Assembly: GCA_012845835.1 (NCBI GenBank)
Contig: JABAKD010000016.1
Coordinates: forward strand, 9,128,121-9,192,120
Direction: 5' to 3'
Source: Undaria pinnatifida
Lineage: Eukaryota > Sar > Phaeophyceae > Laminariales > Alariaceae
DNA length: 64,000 bases
The notes beneath the pieces are model-generated. The model saw nothing but the letters and a program-made list of their open reading frames with translations, searched no databases and was not told where the DNA came from. Positions 37,113 through 49,430 of the stretch are shown here, piece by piece. Within the stretch, counting starts at the first letter, position 1. Every line of letters starts with the position of its first letter. The position numbers and the translations under genes were made by a program.

Positions 37113-38620
37113 TTATACTACAATACCGCAGCCTTGGTCATAAAACAATACGAAAGCTTATTAAGTCCGCAAAGGAATAGGGGCGGGTTCACTCGCGCGA
37201 GGGATACCGAGCCACTGCATGCAAAAAAGAGAGAGAAAAAGAAGAGAGTCTCGCTCGATCATCGCCAGTGGTATAACGGCATAACATGAGCCCTCGTTAT
37301 AGGAATTCGCGTTGGTGGATGTTTATGTTTGCTTCTATCTGTCGTTAGCTGTGTGCTTGGTGAGAACCAGAAAAAAAGGTCGAACACGATGCAAGCAGTA
37401 GAGTAGTAGCCACACAACGATTCACGTATTGTGCATACCCGGTACATGCTTACTGCTGTTCGTTTTGGGAGATTCCCCGGCAGTCGGATGGGACACGGAG
37501 ATCTGGGCACGCGAGGCTGAAAATGAGCCCCTGTTTGTTTGGCGCCGTCGTAAACTAGAAACTCGCTTCGCTCGTGCTGCTGACAAGCAGTGTACTAATA
37601 GCATGTCGCGACTAACTAATTGACGATTTTTCAGCAATTCCCGTCAACAAGTAGAGGACAAGCACCACCTGGAATCTGCATGGGTGACGTGGCTAATGTA
37701 ACCCCTCAGGAAGTACTCCAGGGTCAGAAGACAAGCATAGGGCTGGCTGTGAATCGGCAACGATTCACCCGATCCAATCGGATCGATCCAGTCAGACCGA
37801 TTCAATCTACAGCCGATGTCGGATTCAAATAGCCGCGTCCACTGGTTTTCTAGGTTATCATGAGGGGTTTGAAGCTGAGAGAGAGGAGCGACCGGGGCTT
37901 CAAAAAAACATTTTCCTAACTGGTCCTGTATGTCGTAAATGGGCTGAGGGGGGAGGGGGGGTGTACTCGATGTTCATGCATGGCCGTAGTCGCATGACCA
38001 TAGACCCTCGGGCTGAGGGGGGGAGAGGGAGTCAAGAGCACAAGCCAAAAGCCAAAAAACAAAAAAGCGTCCATCTAAGCCGCCCCCAATCCAACAAAAA
38101 CGAGGAGGCGCAGCAATACGAATGACCACTGTATCGCGAGACCGAATATGCTCGGTGCGTGGTCAAGAGGTCTAATACCGGTCAAAATCAACCAGCACGC
38201 CGCGATACTTTGGCGCCCTGTTAACACGAGGTAGGTAAATCCCAGATCCGGAGTCCCCGAGCAGCTCCCCGCTGCGGTAATATTCTTCGAATGCATGTTG
38301 CTACTACTGTAGACAGATCATGTGTGTGACGACATCGAGTTCTTAGTTCAGAATGGAGGTCTCTTTGGAGCAACATCTATCGGCACAACGTTCGGCGGGG
38401 CAAAACATGGCGTGCGTTTCTGCGTGTAGATAGGCGCTTTTACACGGCCCAAGCGAGGAAAATTTGGGTCGTATACCCCATCTTGCATCGGTTGATATAT
38501 ATCAAACGAATACGGTGCATCGTCAAAAATCGAATGCGATTCAACACCACGATCACGCCTACTACAAATCGGTGCGTCGTACTATGATAAATCTAAAAGC
38601 GTGACGCCATGAACGAGTCA
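37113..38620. other. No supported gene; short repeat E fragment
   Basis: 37965-38012 is a short repeat E piece (ATGCATGGCCGTAGTCGCAT, GACCATAGACCCTCG) in a G-rich context. The rest has short frames without recognised domains. Confidence 0.5.
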
Positions 38621-38783
38621 CGTATAGCATCATTCATTCGTTTGGCCGACCGCCCTGTCCCCAAGTACAACGATTACTCTCTACAGCACGTGGACGATAA
38701 ATTCGAGAGATCGAACAGACTACCTGGTATGACATATCCTATTGATGAAAACAAGACTTTCAAACGCAGTCCAACGTCGCCCG

Positions 38784-38826
<43 letters not shown>

Positions 38827-40022
38827 ACAGTGTCACTCAGGTCGTTCAAGCTGCAGTAAGGATCTCCGTTCCAACCGGCAACCAAACGCGTCCGCGCGCC
38901 ACTTGCGAGGACAACCCAGAAACAACGCGAGTCACCCACAATCAAAACTGTCAGATGCCAACAAAGTTACCCTGCTCATCAAAGAAACGTAATCGTATTT
39001 ACATCCAATTCGGGGCACGAACTACGTGGAAAGCACCAGTGACGGAAAGCCCCCCAATACTGCCAACCGGATAAAGAAATACGACCTGTTCAGAAACGCC
39101 AGTAGGACTGTTTTCTTGACATTCGCCCACCGATAACTGCCGCTTCGCGCACCGTAGCTAGAGTAATACTGTTAAACCACCCGACACAATATCCACGACA
39201 GAATTTCGCTCGGTCAGTGGTAACAGCACGCTGAACAAGCTGGGGCAAGTCCATCTCCGTTCCAACCACCTGTCGTGGCTACAGCTCCAAATCAAATGTC
39301 GAACACCCTGAACGCGTCACCCACATTATCAATTACTTGGTCGACTGCCCCTCCCCCGAGCGTGCAGCGGGTACCCGCTACGCCTGCGACACACTCGGGA
39401 ACTTAACTATGCATAGAGAAAATCTTCCACTCATGGAAACAAGAGTTTCTCACGAGTGTTGGCGATTAGCCCTAAATTCGCCCTCAATATCTTAAACTTT
39501 GTGCGAAAGTGACAACCAATGAGTTTTCTTGAAGCAGTGATGCCCCCTGAGCGAACTGGAAGCCATCTTCACGCGCCGGGTGCGAGTGCAATATATTAAC
39601 AATGTCTTCTAACAATGCAAGTCACCCGCAACTGGAAAAAAAAATTGAAAAAGCGACGAAGCCGGGGGGGGGGGGGTTCAGCATGATAGAAACTTCGTAA
39701 TGCACATTACAGAGGATGAAAACCCTGCCAAAGACAACAAACCCTTAACTACTATTGTATATCCAACTCGAGGCATAAACTGCACGAAATCGTTGATGAC
39801 GATAAGCCCCCAATGCGAGTAAAAAAATGCGCTAAAACAGTACGAGCTGTCCAGAAAGGCGCAGTGGGGTTGCTTCCTGGAAATTCGCTGGCTGTCATCC
39901 GCCCTGTGCACACCGTAGCTCGCGCAGCACGGTCGCCCTTGCCGCAGCCACGAAAGCGGTTACAACAAAGAGGCTTTCACCCAGCTCGTGCTACCTGCGG
40001 GTGCACCAAACCGAATGCATGA
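38621..40022 (+). repeat. Decayed tandem duplications with an (AT)n tract
   Basis: (AT)n lies at 38788-38825. Two diverged copies of one segment lie near 39030-39160 and 39785-39925. They share GTGACG(G/A)(A/T)AAGCCCCCAAT, CTGTYCAGAAA and GCACACCGTAGCTCG-like blocks. CTCCGTTCCAACC and GTCACCCACA motifs recur near 38866, 38932, 39256, 39320 and 39625. Plus-strand frames look weakly coding (residues TRPRATCEDNPETTRVTHNQ) but no family is recognised; this may be a decayed gene cluster. Confidence 0.4.
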
Positions 40023-40595
40023 TCGTCATGAGTGTCGTGTAAGATTATGGCAGCCAGAGTTTGTGTGCACAATCGCCGTGCCCAGGCTTACCTCGAGCTA
40101 TACACAGCGCCATGCTTTTTGATGAGCCCGAAGCGTTAGCTCGTCGAACTCCTATTAATAGTACGGAGGCTTCCAATGTTGAAAGCGTTTCACTGCAGTC
40201 AAGGGGATTTTGTTGTTACTATGCATCCCATAAGCACCTGTGCAAAGCGTTGCCGTTGCCTTTGACAGATAGACTATCGACGCCCCCGACCTTTCTTTCG
40301 GCCCCGCTTGGCGTTCTGGTTCTGGCCTTTCTTGGCCTCGCTTTGCTTAGCCTCGGCTTGCTGCGCAGCCTCGAGCTGTTTCGCTTCGTGTGCCTTTTTG
40401 AACGCCTGCTCTCCACAAGAGGGAATTTCACGTTAGGGGGAAGCCCGGGGAGGACAAAAGGGAAACGGAATACAAGACGGGGTTACGCACAAAAGGCACA
40501 CCTGGACAGTGAATCTGCCCGTCAACATGCGGCGACGCTTGTCGGAGGTAATACATCCCCTTCATCCTGGCGAGCCAAACCATGGCGGATAAGCG
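40023..40595. other. Downstream flank of the minus-strand gene
   Basis: Includes a TTGGCCTCGCTTTGCTTAGC-type Leu-rich frame on the plus strand, whose minus strand reads Lys/Arg/Ala-rich. No recognised domain on either strand. Confidence 0.35.
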
Positions 40596-42743
40596 CTAGT
40601 CATGCACCAACGTATGCACCTTCAGGAGCTCCTCCTGTGCATCCGCCTCTCCGGAGTCACAGTGCGCCTCGACCTCCGCCGTCGTCGATATCCTTCGACT
40701 CTTCTTCTGGTCCATGAGGACTTGAAGGTCCCGCGCTTCATCAACTTGTGGAAGATGAAACGAGGCGGACAAAGCCGCTGAAAGGGGGGTACCGGCCGTG
40801 GCCAGCACATCGTAGTGAGGGAGCCCCCTCTTCAGCAAGGTGAGCCCAGTACTGCACGCATCCTTCGTGAGGCTACAAAACATTTCCGTGAAATTCTGCG
40901 TCCAGCGTAAAGGGAGCGGTATCGGGGAGAAGGTCGAAGGAGCAGGCTGAGATACGCAAGTGGCACTGCCAACAATAGCTCTTGGCAGCTATCAACAGGC
41001 AAACCACAAACATGTATTGAGGCTGCGGTGGAACATACCTTGTCGGTGACTTAATCAACATGGCGTACGTTGGCACGACAGCAAACACATAACAAGAGCA
41101 ACACACTGGTACCAGGTATGCGCCATGCGGTGGATGGTCGTTTCTGTAAAATATACTGTGAGCAGGAAAAACGCCGAGAGCCATGAGCTTGATTTCTCGC
41201 CGGCAACCGTAGGCGGTGAATACTCACATCTGTTTGCCGGATTCCGGTGGGCGTTAGCTCGTCCACTACCATGCCCACCACAAGACCTAACCCTCGCCCC
41301 GGCCGCACGGTGTCCTCGATTGGGGCGTCAACCGCTTGCCCCGCCTCCAACGCGCTCTTGAATATGGCGTACTCCGTTCCGGGGTGAAACTCAACGGCTT
41401 GCCCCAAAGCCCGCAGCTTGTCCTGCAGTGGTACGATGCGGCGACGGTAAAGAGTGCCGGTCAACCGGCCTAGCTGATTCGAGGTCAACATGAAAATCGG
41501 CGATGGATCAAGTCGTAATCGACGGGGAAAACACAAAATACCGTATAATAGGCTGACGTCCAACCGGGACCGCGACTCCACATCACCCGCTGAACACTCG
41601 TGATTTCTGCAGTACTTCTTGTACTTACAGAGCGACCGCTGGCGCCTGCTTACGTTTGACCAGCCGGTTCGAGATTACAAACATAGGAGGATACGGAAAG
41701 CAAACGGTCGTCCGAGTTGTACCTCGCGCTCACTCTCCACACATCCAGCTACTGCTGCGCACTGATTGCTAATGGTCGAGTATCGGTATTTGACCCCTCA
41801 TCACGGGCGTCTGGCAGGCTCGCGCGGTTCGGGTTTCGGTTAGGTGTGGATCGCTCCACAGAAACTGCGTTTGCACCCTCCCATGCCCCTGTAATCACAC
41901 ACGCGCATATAACTCCTCTCTCGTTTGTAGAAGAAGCGGAAATCAGTACATCATGCTCTTCCGCTCACCTGCTCCACGTTGGGGAGGTTGGACGGGGCGC
42001 ACGAGACATCCAGGGCTCTTGAAGCAAGCGTTGCGCCCCACTTTAATGAGAGCCACAGTGGCTCGTCGCCCTTCTCCTTTTCCGGGCTATACCTAGTGTC
42101 CAAGGGCCCAAGGAACGTTCGGACGACGCCGACTGCGAGAGAAACGCCGTGTGCCGTCGCTCTTTCTTCCTTGACTCCATTCCAGGAGACCTTCAGGCTG
42201 TCCACGTAGGCGATTAATGCAGAGGTGTACCTCTGGACATGGGGGCGAGGGTAAGTTATGCGATTATCGCTAACGTTTTGGTGCTGAAACAGTGTACGCG
42301 CCGATGTCGCTGACGAATGCACACTCTGCTGCCTGTCTGGCCATGTCATTCTCGTAGAGGCAATGTGGGTAGTACAGTACCAGCAGCGTCTGCAGCATGT
42401 ACGGCACAGCAAAGGAGAAAAGACAGCTTACATCGACCAAAATGCTGCATACCAGGTCCGCAGCAGAAGAAAAATATGGACGTCAACTCACCCTGCATTT
42501 GTTGCCAAGGGTGCCAAAGGCCCCGCCTGGACGGTCCGCTTCCTTCAGCGTAACGATCAAGCTATTCAGGGAGTTCGGAGCTTGCACAGCCGAGAGCAAG
42601 GCGGAAATCAACCATGAGGCCCCGAAACAGTTGCCGTCGGGGTCTATCTCAATGCAGCAGCCGTCTGACCATCGCTCCACCCCACGGATGGCAGGTTTCG
42701 GGGCCCGTGCTTGGAAAAGGCTTTTGATATTGGTGAGGGGGGG
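40596..42743 (-). CDS. Unrecognised multi-exon gene, 3' part (five exons modelled)
   Basis: Minus-strand exons: 42743-42492, 42389-42291, 42232-41969, 41473-41228, 40895-40596 (stop). Every modelled junction is in phase 0. Donors are AGG|GTGAGT, CAG|GTGAGC and GAT|GTGAGT; acceptors are CTACAG, GCTGCAG, GTCCAG, AATCAG and GCAG. The second intron would be only 58 bp with a weak donor (ACT|GTTTCA), so that junction is least sure. Together they encode about 336 residues of mixed, mostly helical character: VERWSDGCCIEIDPDGNCF; LLVLYYPHCLYENDMARQAA; YVDSLKVSWNGVKEERA; LYRRRIVPLQDKLRALGQ; and LLKRGLPHYDVLATAGTPL near the C-terminus. The peptide looks like a helical-repeat protein, but I do not recognise it. 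Upstream exons beyond 42743 probably exist and are not placed. Confidence 0.5.
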
Positions 42744-45100
42744 CTGTAGACAATCGGGTGGGGGAAAGGGCGGAAGCCGGCATCACGAGCCCGTGGCGGA
42801 GTTATGGGTAACCACGGACTTTGCAGTGCACCGTACGAATGCTTGACTTTAAGCGGCCAGGTTTGGTCATTTTTCCAAGGTGTTTACTACTCTAGGAACG
42901 TTCGAACGGCCTCCGCGACGCGAGAGATACATTTGAGAAAAAACACACACGAGGCGGATCAAGTCCTCCGGCAATCCCGGAATGCTACTTGAGATATAGT
43001 GCGCAGGTACTTGGATTGTGGCGGGGGGGGACAATATGTGTCCGAACAAGCAAAAAACGGGATATTTGCATGTACTAAGAACCGAAACCCACAAGGCACA
43101 GAAAACATGCACGCTACTCGGCGTGAGGGAAAATCGTGTGCACAATACAATAATCTGGTACGTGTTTGGCGATATTTCAGTGCCCCAGAAACTTCCGAAG
43201 AGGACAAATCGAGGTTAACGACCCCTCGAGAAACCGTAAAAACATGTCATCTGCTCTCCACCACTTCACGGTCGTCGCACCTGAGGACGCTTTGCGGTAA
43301 CTTCCTTCACGCTGGTTCCCGGAGTAGCGGACGACATCACGCCTTTGGGCGTTTCGACCTGATGAATCATCATTTGGACAGTGGGAAGAACACGAGAAAA
43401 ACGAAATCAAATGGGATGATCGGGCGAGCGCGTGACCGCTACTAGCCCTGAGCACGTCTTGACCCTAAAGATCAACAAGCCAAATGCGCCAATCCAAATA
43501 TTATTGGTTGTATTCTTGACGTTTCGTGCAAGTTACACTCAAAGATACTGTACCAAAATGAGCGCCGGCGTCGCCTGCGCTAGACGATCCTGCTGCGGAA
43601 GGTGGTCGGTGCTGTTTTCATCGAATAAAAAAAAATGGAGACAGACTCCGGGGAATGCAGACGCGCTCTATAGTGTGCGACCAAAACCAAATATCGTGCC
43701 GTCTCTTGCGTATCGCGGAGAGGGCACCTTTCTCGGCTGCCCGGTATGGTATATATGCCAACGATAACATGCCCTGGCTCCCGGGTCAGAGTTTGACTGA
43801 TACCATGGAAGTGTAATGTCGCCGCTGAATTCCAACCGTGGTGCCTGCTCCTGCAATATTTGCGCCCACGGTGGCCACGGCGAATGCATACAAACCGTGA
43901 GCGGAACACGAAAACAACGAACCCAAAAGGAAATGGTCGGCCAAGCGCGTAAGCTCTACCAACCCTGAACTTCCTTTGGAATCTGATGATCAACACGCTG
44001 AACACTAGCTGAACACGTAAAATACACTTGGTCATGCTTGTGGGACTTCAAGCATGACACGCTTAAAAATAATGTACGAAAATGGGCCCCGGCGACGTTT
44101 ACGTTACATTATCCTGCTACTGGGAGTGACTGGTGTTGCTTCGGCCGAAGGAAGAGAGACTCGGCGGAAGTCGGCGAACAGCAAGCGCGTCATGTATTGT
44201 GTGACCAAAAGCAAACATCGTCTCCCCTTTTGCGATGCGAGTGGCATTATCACATCCGACGAATTTTCTCGCCGTCAAGATATACGGGTGTTCATCTGCA
44301 GATTCGACCGGCATCGCGATATACCGGCAACCCCTGCGGGTACCGTGTCGAGTAGTGACATCCGTCGAAACACTATCTTGTTTAGGCTACGTAGCAACAC
44401 ATAAATAGAGCATCCGGAGGGAAACAAATCAACGCGGACTATTCGACAAATGGCTCAAAGACGAGGCACAATTATCGATAAACAGACTACGACAATAGTT
44501 CACCATGCTAGCGGCGTCATGTGCCAAGAAACGACACCGTTAAATTTGGATTTAAAGCTGGGATCAGTCCCTCCTAGTCGGGCTCAATTAATATCCGTAC
44601 CACAGAGAGCACAATATCCTCTTCTGCACCACATGATATTCAACCAAGTCAACAATCTCACCTTCACCGCAGCTGTGCCTGCCTTGACGTCCGGGCTCAT
44701 GTTTCCCGGCGCCGTTGATCTGCTACCTCCGCTAGGCCCCGACCGCGGTGCCCCCCCCTGCAACATTTAGGCCGTCGGTGGTCACACCGAATGCATACAC
44801 GAGCAGGTAAGGAGGATATACCGTGAAATAACGTATACTCTGGACGTAAAAGTAAGGAACGGTTGGACCTCATGCTAACATTGATACGATCCTTACATTT
44901 CCGTCGATATTGGTATTTCCTAGGCCGTCGCAAAATAGAGCATGGACAAGCGCAACGTATGCGCCGGCCAAAGGCTGGAGGGTCAAGCACCGTCGTGCAA
45001 CACCAACACCCGTATTGTATGATGGCGTTGCCCGGACATGTGATTTCGGGCGCAGACGCATGCTACGAAGGGCTCCTCGCTTGAGGAGCCCTATAACTCG
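42744..45100. repeat. Tandem-duplicated region, coding status unclear
   Basis: Two units about 500-900 bp apart share an order of blocks: ATGAGCGCCGGCGTCGC / ATGGGCCCCGGCGACGT (43558, 44081); GTGTGCGACCAAAACCAAAT / GTGTGACCAAAAGCAAACAT (43674, 44199); and TGCAATATTTGCGCCCACGG / TGCAACATTTAGGCCGTCGG (43851, 44759), each followed by GGCC/TCAC...CGAATGCATACA. Open frames occur on both strands but none is recognised. This could be the upstream part of the minus-strand gene at 40.6-42.7 kb or decayed gene copies. Confidence 0.4.
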
Positions 45101-45552
45101 TGTTATGGTATTCTCCTTCGCATTTTCCTTGAGGCTTCGTAGCCCCCGCAAGGTAGAGGTGTGGGAGTAGGTTGTGAAGAGCCGCATCTTCGAGTCATGT
45201 TCTAGACTGTGGAACCGGTGCTTCCCCGAATCTTCCATATTTCTGCATATACGGATTCTCAGGGTGGGCTAGTGTTATGTTATTCCCCTGGGAGCCTAAC
45301 AAGGCGTAATATATGGAATACGGCTGGATATAAAAGGGTTTCACATGCCTTTGAAGGCATGTGCGTATAGGAAAAAGGGGGATGATGCTTTTGCCTCGCG
45401 GAATTGAACGCTTTTCAGTTCGTCCGTGGCGAGTGTGGAACAAATACAAGAGCTTATCCGGTACAAGTGAGTGACCAACGTGGAACCTCCCAAGTAGAGA
45501 AACCTGCAAAGGGTGGCCTGTGTCTGCAACAGCCCCTTAATCTTGTTATACA
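45101..45552 (-). mobile_element. LTR-like element C, minus-strand copy
   Basis: Begins TGTTATGGTATTCTCC and ends CTTGTTATACA. Contains GAGCCGCATCTTCGAGTCAT, CAGGGTGGGCTAGTGTTATG, AAAGGGTTTCACATGCCTTT and GGTGGCCTGTGTCTGCAACA. CTCG occurs on both sides (45097-45100, 45555-45558) but is not exactly abutting on the right. Confidence 0.65.
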
Positions 45553-46253
45553 GCCTCGCCCCAAAAATTACTGTAGGAAAAATGAAAGGACAACGCGATG
45601 AACAACCCGACGGCCTAGGTTTAAAGTTAAATGCCGCCTGGTATTGTAAAAGACAACGACCTTGGATAGCTCCTAAACGTGCTGCTCTTGTCGTAGCATG
45701 CGTCGGAATACGTGCCACGAAAATATAATTACATTTTTCGCGAGATTGTGACCGCTGCATGGTCGACTTTTGTCTCTTTGCTTACCGGGAGCCCTTGGAT
45801 CGAGGACCCGACCGATACAGATCTAGCATCTTTGTGCGGCCCGATCCTACAGCACACGAGGTCAGGGCTCTTGACCCCCCTGAATCGCTTGGACTGGACA
45901 TGCCACACCCACGACAAAACAACGAGGCACAGGTATCCAGGAAGGGTCGGAACGATTGAAAATTGGTTCAGACACTACAACATGAGCACCAAAAGACGAG
46001 TTAACCTCTTACAAGTCAATATGTCGGGAGACATGCTCACGTCTGCCACAGGCATATTGTGCCGTCCAGACTTATATCCCACATCCCATGTAGCAAAACC
46101 CTCTATGTACATACGTGAGAATCTTTATGCACACGCCGTGTGACACTTGATGTGATGCACCCATGCTGTGGTGCTCGTCTCATTGCTTTGGCCCTGTTGA
46201 CGCAACATGTGTCACCCAATTTCTGTGGCATTCATGCTGCGTGAAAGGCTGAA
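45553..46253. other. No supported gene
   Basis: Short frames on both strands; a J-terminus-like CTTGTCGTAGCATGCGTCGG lies at 45686-45705. Confidence 0.45.
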
Positions 46254-46619
46254 CTACTGCGGGGGAAGAAGCTTTTCAGGCACCGACCAAGTGGCAGTTT
46301 CTCGCGTGTCCGTAATATCGCATGGCGTTTCCATGAAATCACGGATGAAGCGAGAGTGTTCACGCGTAGGACGTTCGTCGTATACCAACTTCAATCTGTT
46401 TGCCCTCTGCCAAGAGGCCTGAACTGCCGTTTTCTGGTACATTTTCTTACAAGAACTCGCCTTCGTTCTTTTAGTGTACGGCCGGTACGAGATACCTAGC
46501 AAGCATTTGGGAGAGAGCGTGCTATACACGAACTTCAGTCTATCGGCCCCCGTACTTCTTTCCATGTAAATACCAGCCTGCCTTTCTCTGCTTCTGATTA
46601 ACATTCCTGTATAGTACAC
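46254..46619 (-). CDS. Hypothetical minus-strand open frame with internal repeat
   Basis: A 121-codon frame of unknown family. Two internal segments resemble each other: ADRLKFVYSTLSP (about residues 24-36) and ANRLKLVYDERPT (about 75-87). The LKLVY wording also occurs in the 47.8 kb motif copy. It may be a downstream exon of the gene whose long frame lies at 46598-47665, since both are on the minus strand and nearly abut. A donor-like TTTCG|GTGTAC near 46625 could join them. Confidence 0.3.
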   Translation of the reverse strand: MYYTGMLIRSRERQAGIYMERSTGADRLKFVYSTLSPKCLLGISYRPYTKRTKASSCKKMYQKTAVQASWQRANRLKLVYDERPTREHSRFIRDFMETPCDITDTRETATWSVPEKLLPPQ

Positions 46620-47665
46620 CGAAATCGGTCGAGTTTCCTTGATCGCACCTTCTTTCCCCGTCCTGGTTTTGATTCCACCGTGGCCAGCACAGCATCTGAC
46701 GTCTCCGGCGGCGCAACAATGGGTTCGATGGGTTCAACCATGCACTTGTCCCTCGTCGTTGTCTCCTGTGAGACTTCGTCACTAACGGAGATTCCGCCCG
46801 GTGCGCATCCCCGACCTGCCCCGACCATCTCGTCGTCCCAGATATCAGAGCTGTATGGCTCCAACTTGTAGCCGGCTCTCCTCGCACCACCGCTCTCATT
46901 CTTTCTGGATTCCCGTTTGCTTATGTTGCGCTCCTTCCTTCGTTTAAATCGCTCTGCTGCCGACAGACGCTTTTTCTTTGGGGAAGAAGACCCCACTGAT
47001 TCGCCGTGACTCGTCGTGCTGTTGACGCTCACAGTTCCATCCTCCATGGACGTTTTCGTGGGGGAAGAAGACCCCACTGGTTCGCCAATGAAAGATAAGT
47101 CAGCGTCACCACGCTCAATGTTGGTCGGAACATCGGTCGGAGCTGCCCCTTTTGATGCTGACGTTATCTCTTCGGGCGGAGGAGATATGCTCGTCTCGTT
47201 CGTCTCGCCGGGGGCGGTGGTCCCCGCAGCAGGGTCGTCTCGGATGAATGGCAAAGCGCGCGTCTCAACGGCGTGAGCATGCCCCGCCAGGCAACGACGA
47301 CGGCGACGTGCCGCGGCCCCACGAGCTAGCGCGTGCAGGATCACGCCCGCCTTGTCCTCAACACGCCGACGATGAGTGGCTACAAAACAGCGGACGAGGA
47401 GTAGTCCAGCTATCGTTGGCCTTATACTGCAAGCATGGCGCAGTTGCGCGCCTCGCCATAGCACGCATTGAAACGGGACTGGCGACCCCCAGTAGATGGT
47501 CGGAGCGACGGGCGAAGACATAAGCAAGGCCACTTCATTTATACATCTCCTCCGCGTCGGAGCTGGATCGTCCTGAGCGAACGTCGGCGCGTAAGGGGAT
47601 AGGGATACTGGGAACAACATATATCGCAGTTCGCTACCCACCGAAAACCAGGTGGAAAATATCAC
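46598..47665 (-). CDS. Hypothetical basic, Ser/Pro-rich protein (355-codon open frame)
   Basis: The longest open frame in the right two thirds of the window. An ATG is available 15 codons in (MLFPVSLSPYAPT). The first third is Arg/Ala-rich. The middle has two copies of GE(P/S)VGSSSP(T/K)K separated by about 26 residues. Next comes a dense basic stretch (KKKRLSAAERFKRRKERN) that looks like a nuclear localisation signal, then an acidic and Pro-rich tail ending GKKVRSRKLDRFR. No catalytic domain is recognised. A nuclear or nucleic-acid-binding role would be an inference from charge alone. The N-terminal part may be intron read through. Confidence 0.4.
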   Translation of the reverse strand: MIFSTWFSVGSELRYMLFPVSLSPYAPTFAQDDPAPTRRRCINEVALLMSSPVAPTIYWGSPVPFQCVLWRGAQLRHACSIRPTIAGLLLVRCFVATHRRRVEDKAGVILHALARGAAARRRRRCLAGHAHAVETRALPFIRDDPAAGTTAPGETNETSISPPPEEITSASKGAAPTDVPTNIERGDADLSFIGEPVGSSSPTKTSMEDGTVSVNSTTSHGESVGSSSPKKKRLSAAERFKRRKERNISKRESRKNESGGARRAGYKLEPYSSDIWDDEMVGAGRGCAPGGISVSDEVSQETTTRDKCMVEPIEPIVAPPETSDAVLATVESKPGRGKKVRSRKLDRFRCTIQEC

Positions 47666-48330
47666 GCCGCTGTTAGTAACGACCGAACATAGCCGTGATC
47701 AACAGTTGCAGGGCAGGGGTTGCCAGCAGCTACGAACACTCCCCCCTGTGCTGATGCGTTATTATGCGACTGATGAATGCAGCATGTTTCATTTATCTGG
47801 ATCACAAACTGGCAGCTGCTGGGTGTTCTGGGTACGTGTGCAAATCGCGTGCGTTCTGCAGTATCTCGGATCACGCAGCACAAGTTTTCGCAACACGTGC
47901 TCAAGCTGGTATATTACCGTCGAAGCGAGGCCTGCGCGCTAGTGCGATACAAGACGAGTGTACGCTCTAACCCGGACTCATGATTGGGCTGGGGACATCG
48001 CAAGTCGATTCAAAGGTCCGCTTCCCAGAGCATCCATGAGCCCGGGTTTGCGTCTTGCGTCGCATCAGCGTGCAAGTCTTGCTTCGACGGTGACGCCAGC
48101 TAATGCCAGGTTGGGCGTAGGTTGCGAAAACTTGTGCTGTGCGATCCGGGAGACTGCAGAACGCACGAGGTATACACACGTTCCCAGCACACCCAGCAGC
48201 TGCGAGTTTGCGATGTCGTGGTTTCGTGCGGGAGGTGAGCATGTCGGAAGGGGATCGGAAGGAGATGGGCGGCGTTTGTAAGTCATTCTATTGGTCAATG
48301 CTGAGGCATACAGTACGGAACACATACGAA
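47666..48330. repeat. Inverted pair of protein-motif copies
   Basis: 47800-47965 (+) and 48055-48225 (-) are inverted copies of one another. Both contain GCAGCTGCTGGGTGT(T/G)CTGG, CGTGCGTTCTGCAGT and AGCACAAGTTTTCGCAAC. Translated, each gives QLLGVLGTC...VRSAVSRI(T/A)QHKFSQ, related to the 29870-30292 protein. Neither is an intact gene. Confidence 0.7.
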
Positions 48331-49264
48331 ATAAAAACAGGCTAACAAGAAGGCCAAGCTGACACTTACAGACACACAAGAAATTCAGAAGACGTTATGC
48401 AGAAGTCAGTGAAAAGACACCTTTCAACATTGAGAAACCTATCCAGAGTCAGCATTCCTGTTTCTGATTAGGTGTCCTGTACTGTACTGATTGTAGACAT
48501 ACCACTTAAATTGTTCCCGTCCGAGCTTTGCCGTACGTCTGCCTTAGCGATCACGAAGCCTCTGTATGGTTGCACGAACCAGCTGCTTCCAACATCAACT
48601 AATGAGTGTGCACTTCGATTGTATCGAAAAACACAACTGTATAGGGTAAAATTCCTCAAGAAAACAACACGTGATGTTTTCGATGTATTCACTGGAAGAT
48701 ACACAGGGTTCCCTCCCGGATAATTTGAGTTACGACAAAAGACGACCAAGGATTGCCGCTAAGAGTCAATAACAACTGGCTGAAACAGTCAAGAGAGCCC
48801 TCATTCCACAACACTTACGCTTCAATCATAAAGTTAACCTGTGCCGTAGTGGACCACCGCCGTCAACCAACTTTGCATGGTAACCGATGATGAGCCACTG
48901 CGGTACATGTCCAGACGGTAACAGGCGACCACGGTAACCAATTTTGACGCTGAGCAGTGACGGGAGCCCCCGGAACTCGGAGCATTAGCCCAGAGTAGCA
49001 GTGGGAACGCACGGCGACCCCCTTCGGTCGATAAACCCCAACCGACAACCGCAGTCACCGCACAAAAGCTGCCTGTGAGAAAAAAAATACGGTTAACCTA
49101 ATGAACAATTCCATGGCCTAGGTCTATATAACACATACGGTAGAATATTGGGATACCAAGGACATTAGGCACTTTCCTAGTTGAGGCGCTCCGTAGGTCA
49201 GGTTTATTACGCCGAAAGAGTTATATCCCTATCGCAGCACTCAGTGGGCATGGTATTACTACAT
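48331..49264. other. No supported gene
   Basis: Short frames only. GGTAACC-type motifs recur at 48887-48945. Confidence 0.45.
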
Positions 49265-49430
49265 GTCTAACAGGGGGGGCGGGGGTGATTTGTCGCTCGC
49301 ATTACATCATGTTACCAATGGCTACACATCCCTTTCGAGACGGAGCACAGTTCCCACTCCTAATAGAGAAACCTCCAGCGGTAGGACGCCCAATCCACTT
49401 TCGCCATATATTACAATAAAACGTTTTCAA
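49265..49430 (+). repeat. Dispersed repeat G, copy 2
   Basis: CCCTTTCGAGACGGAGCAC, CCACTCCTAATAGAGA and CGCCATATATTACA match copies at 31515 and 60920. A G-rich tract precedes it. Confidence 0.65.

Noticed and set aside
38788-38825. TATA-like regulatory region
   Set aside because: A plain (AT)n microsatellite with no gene start nearby.
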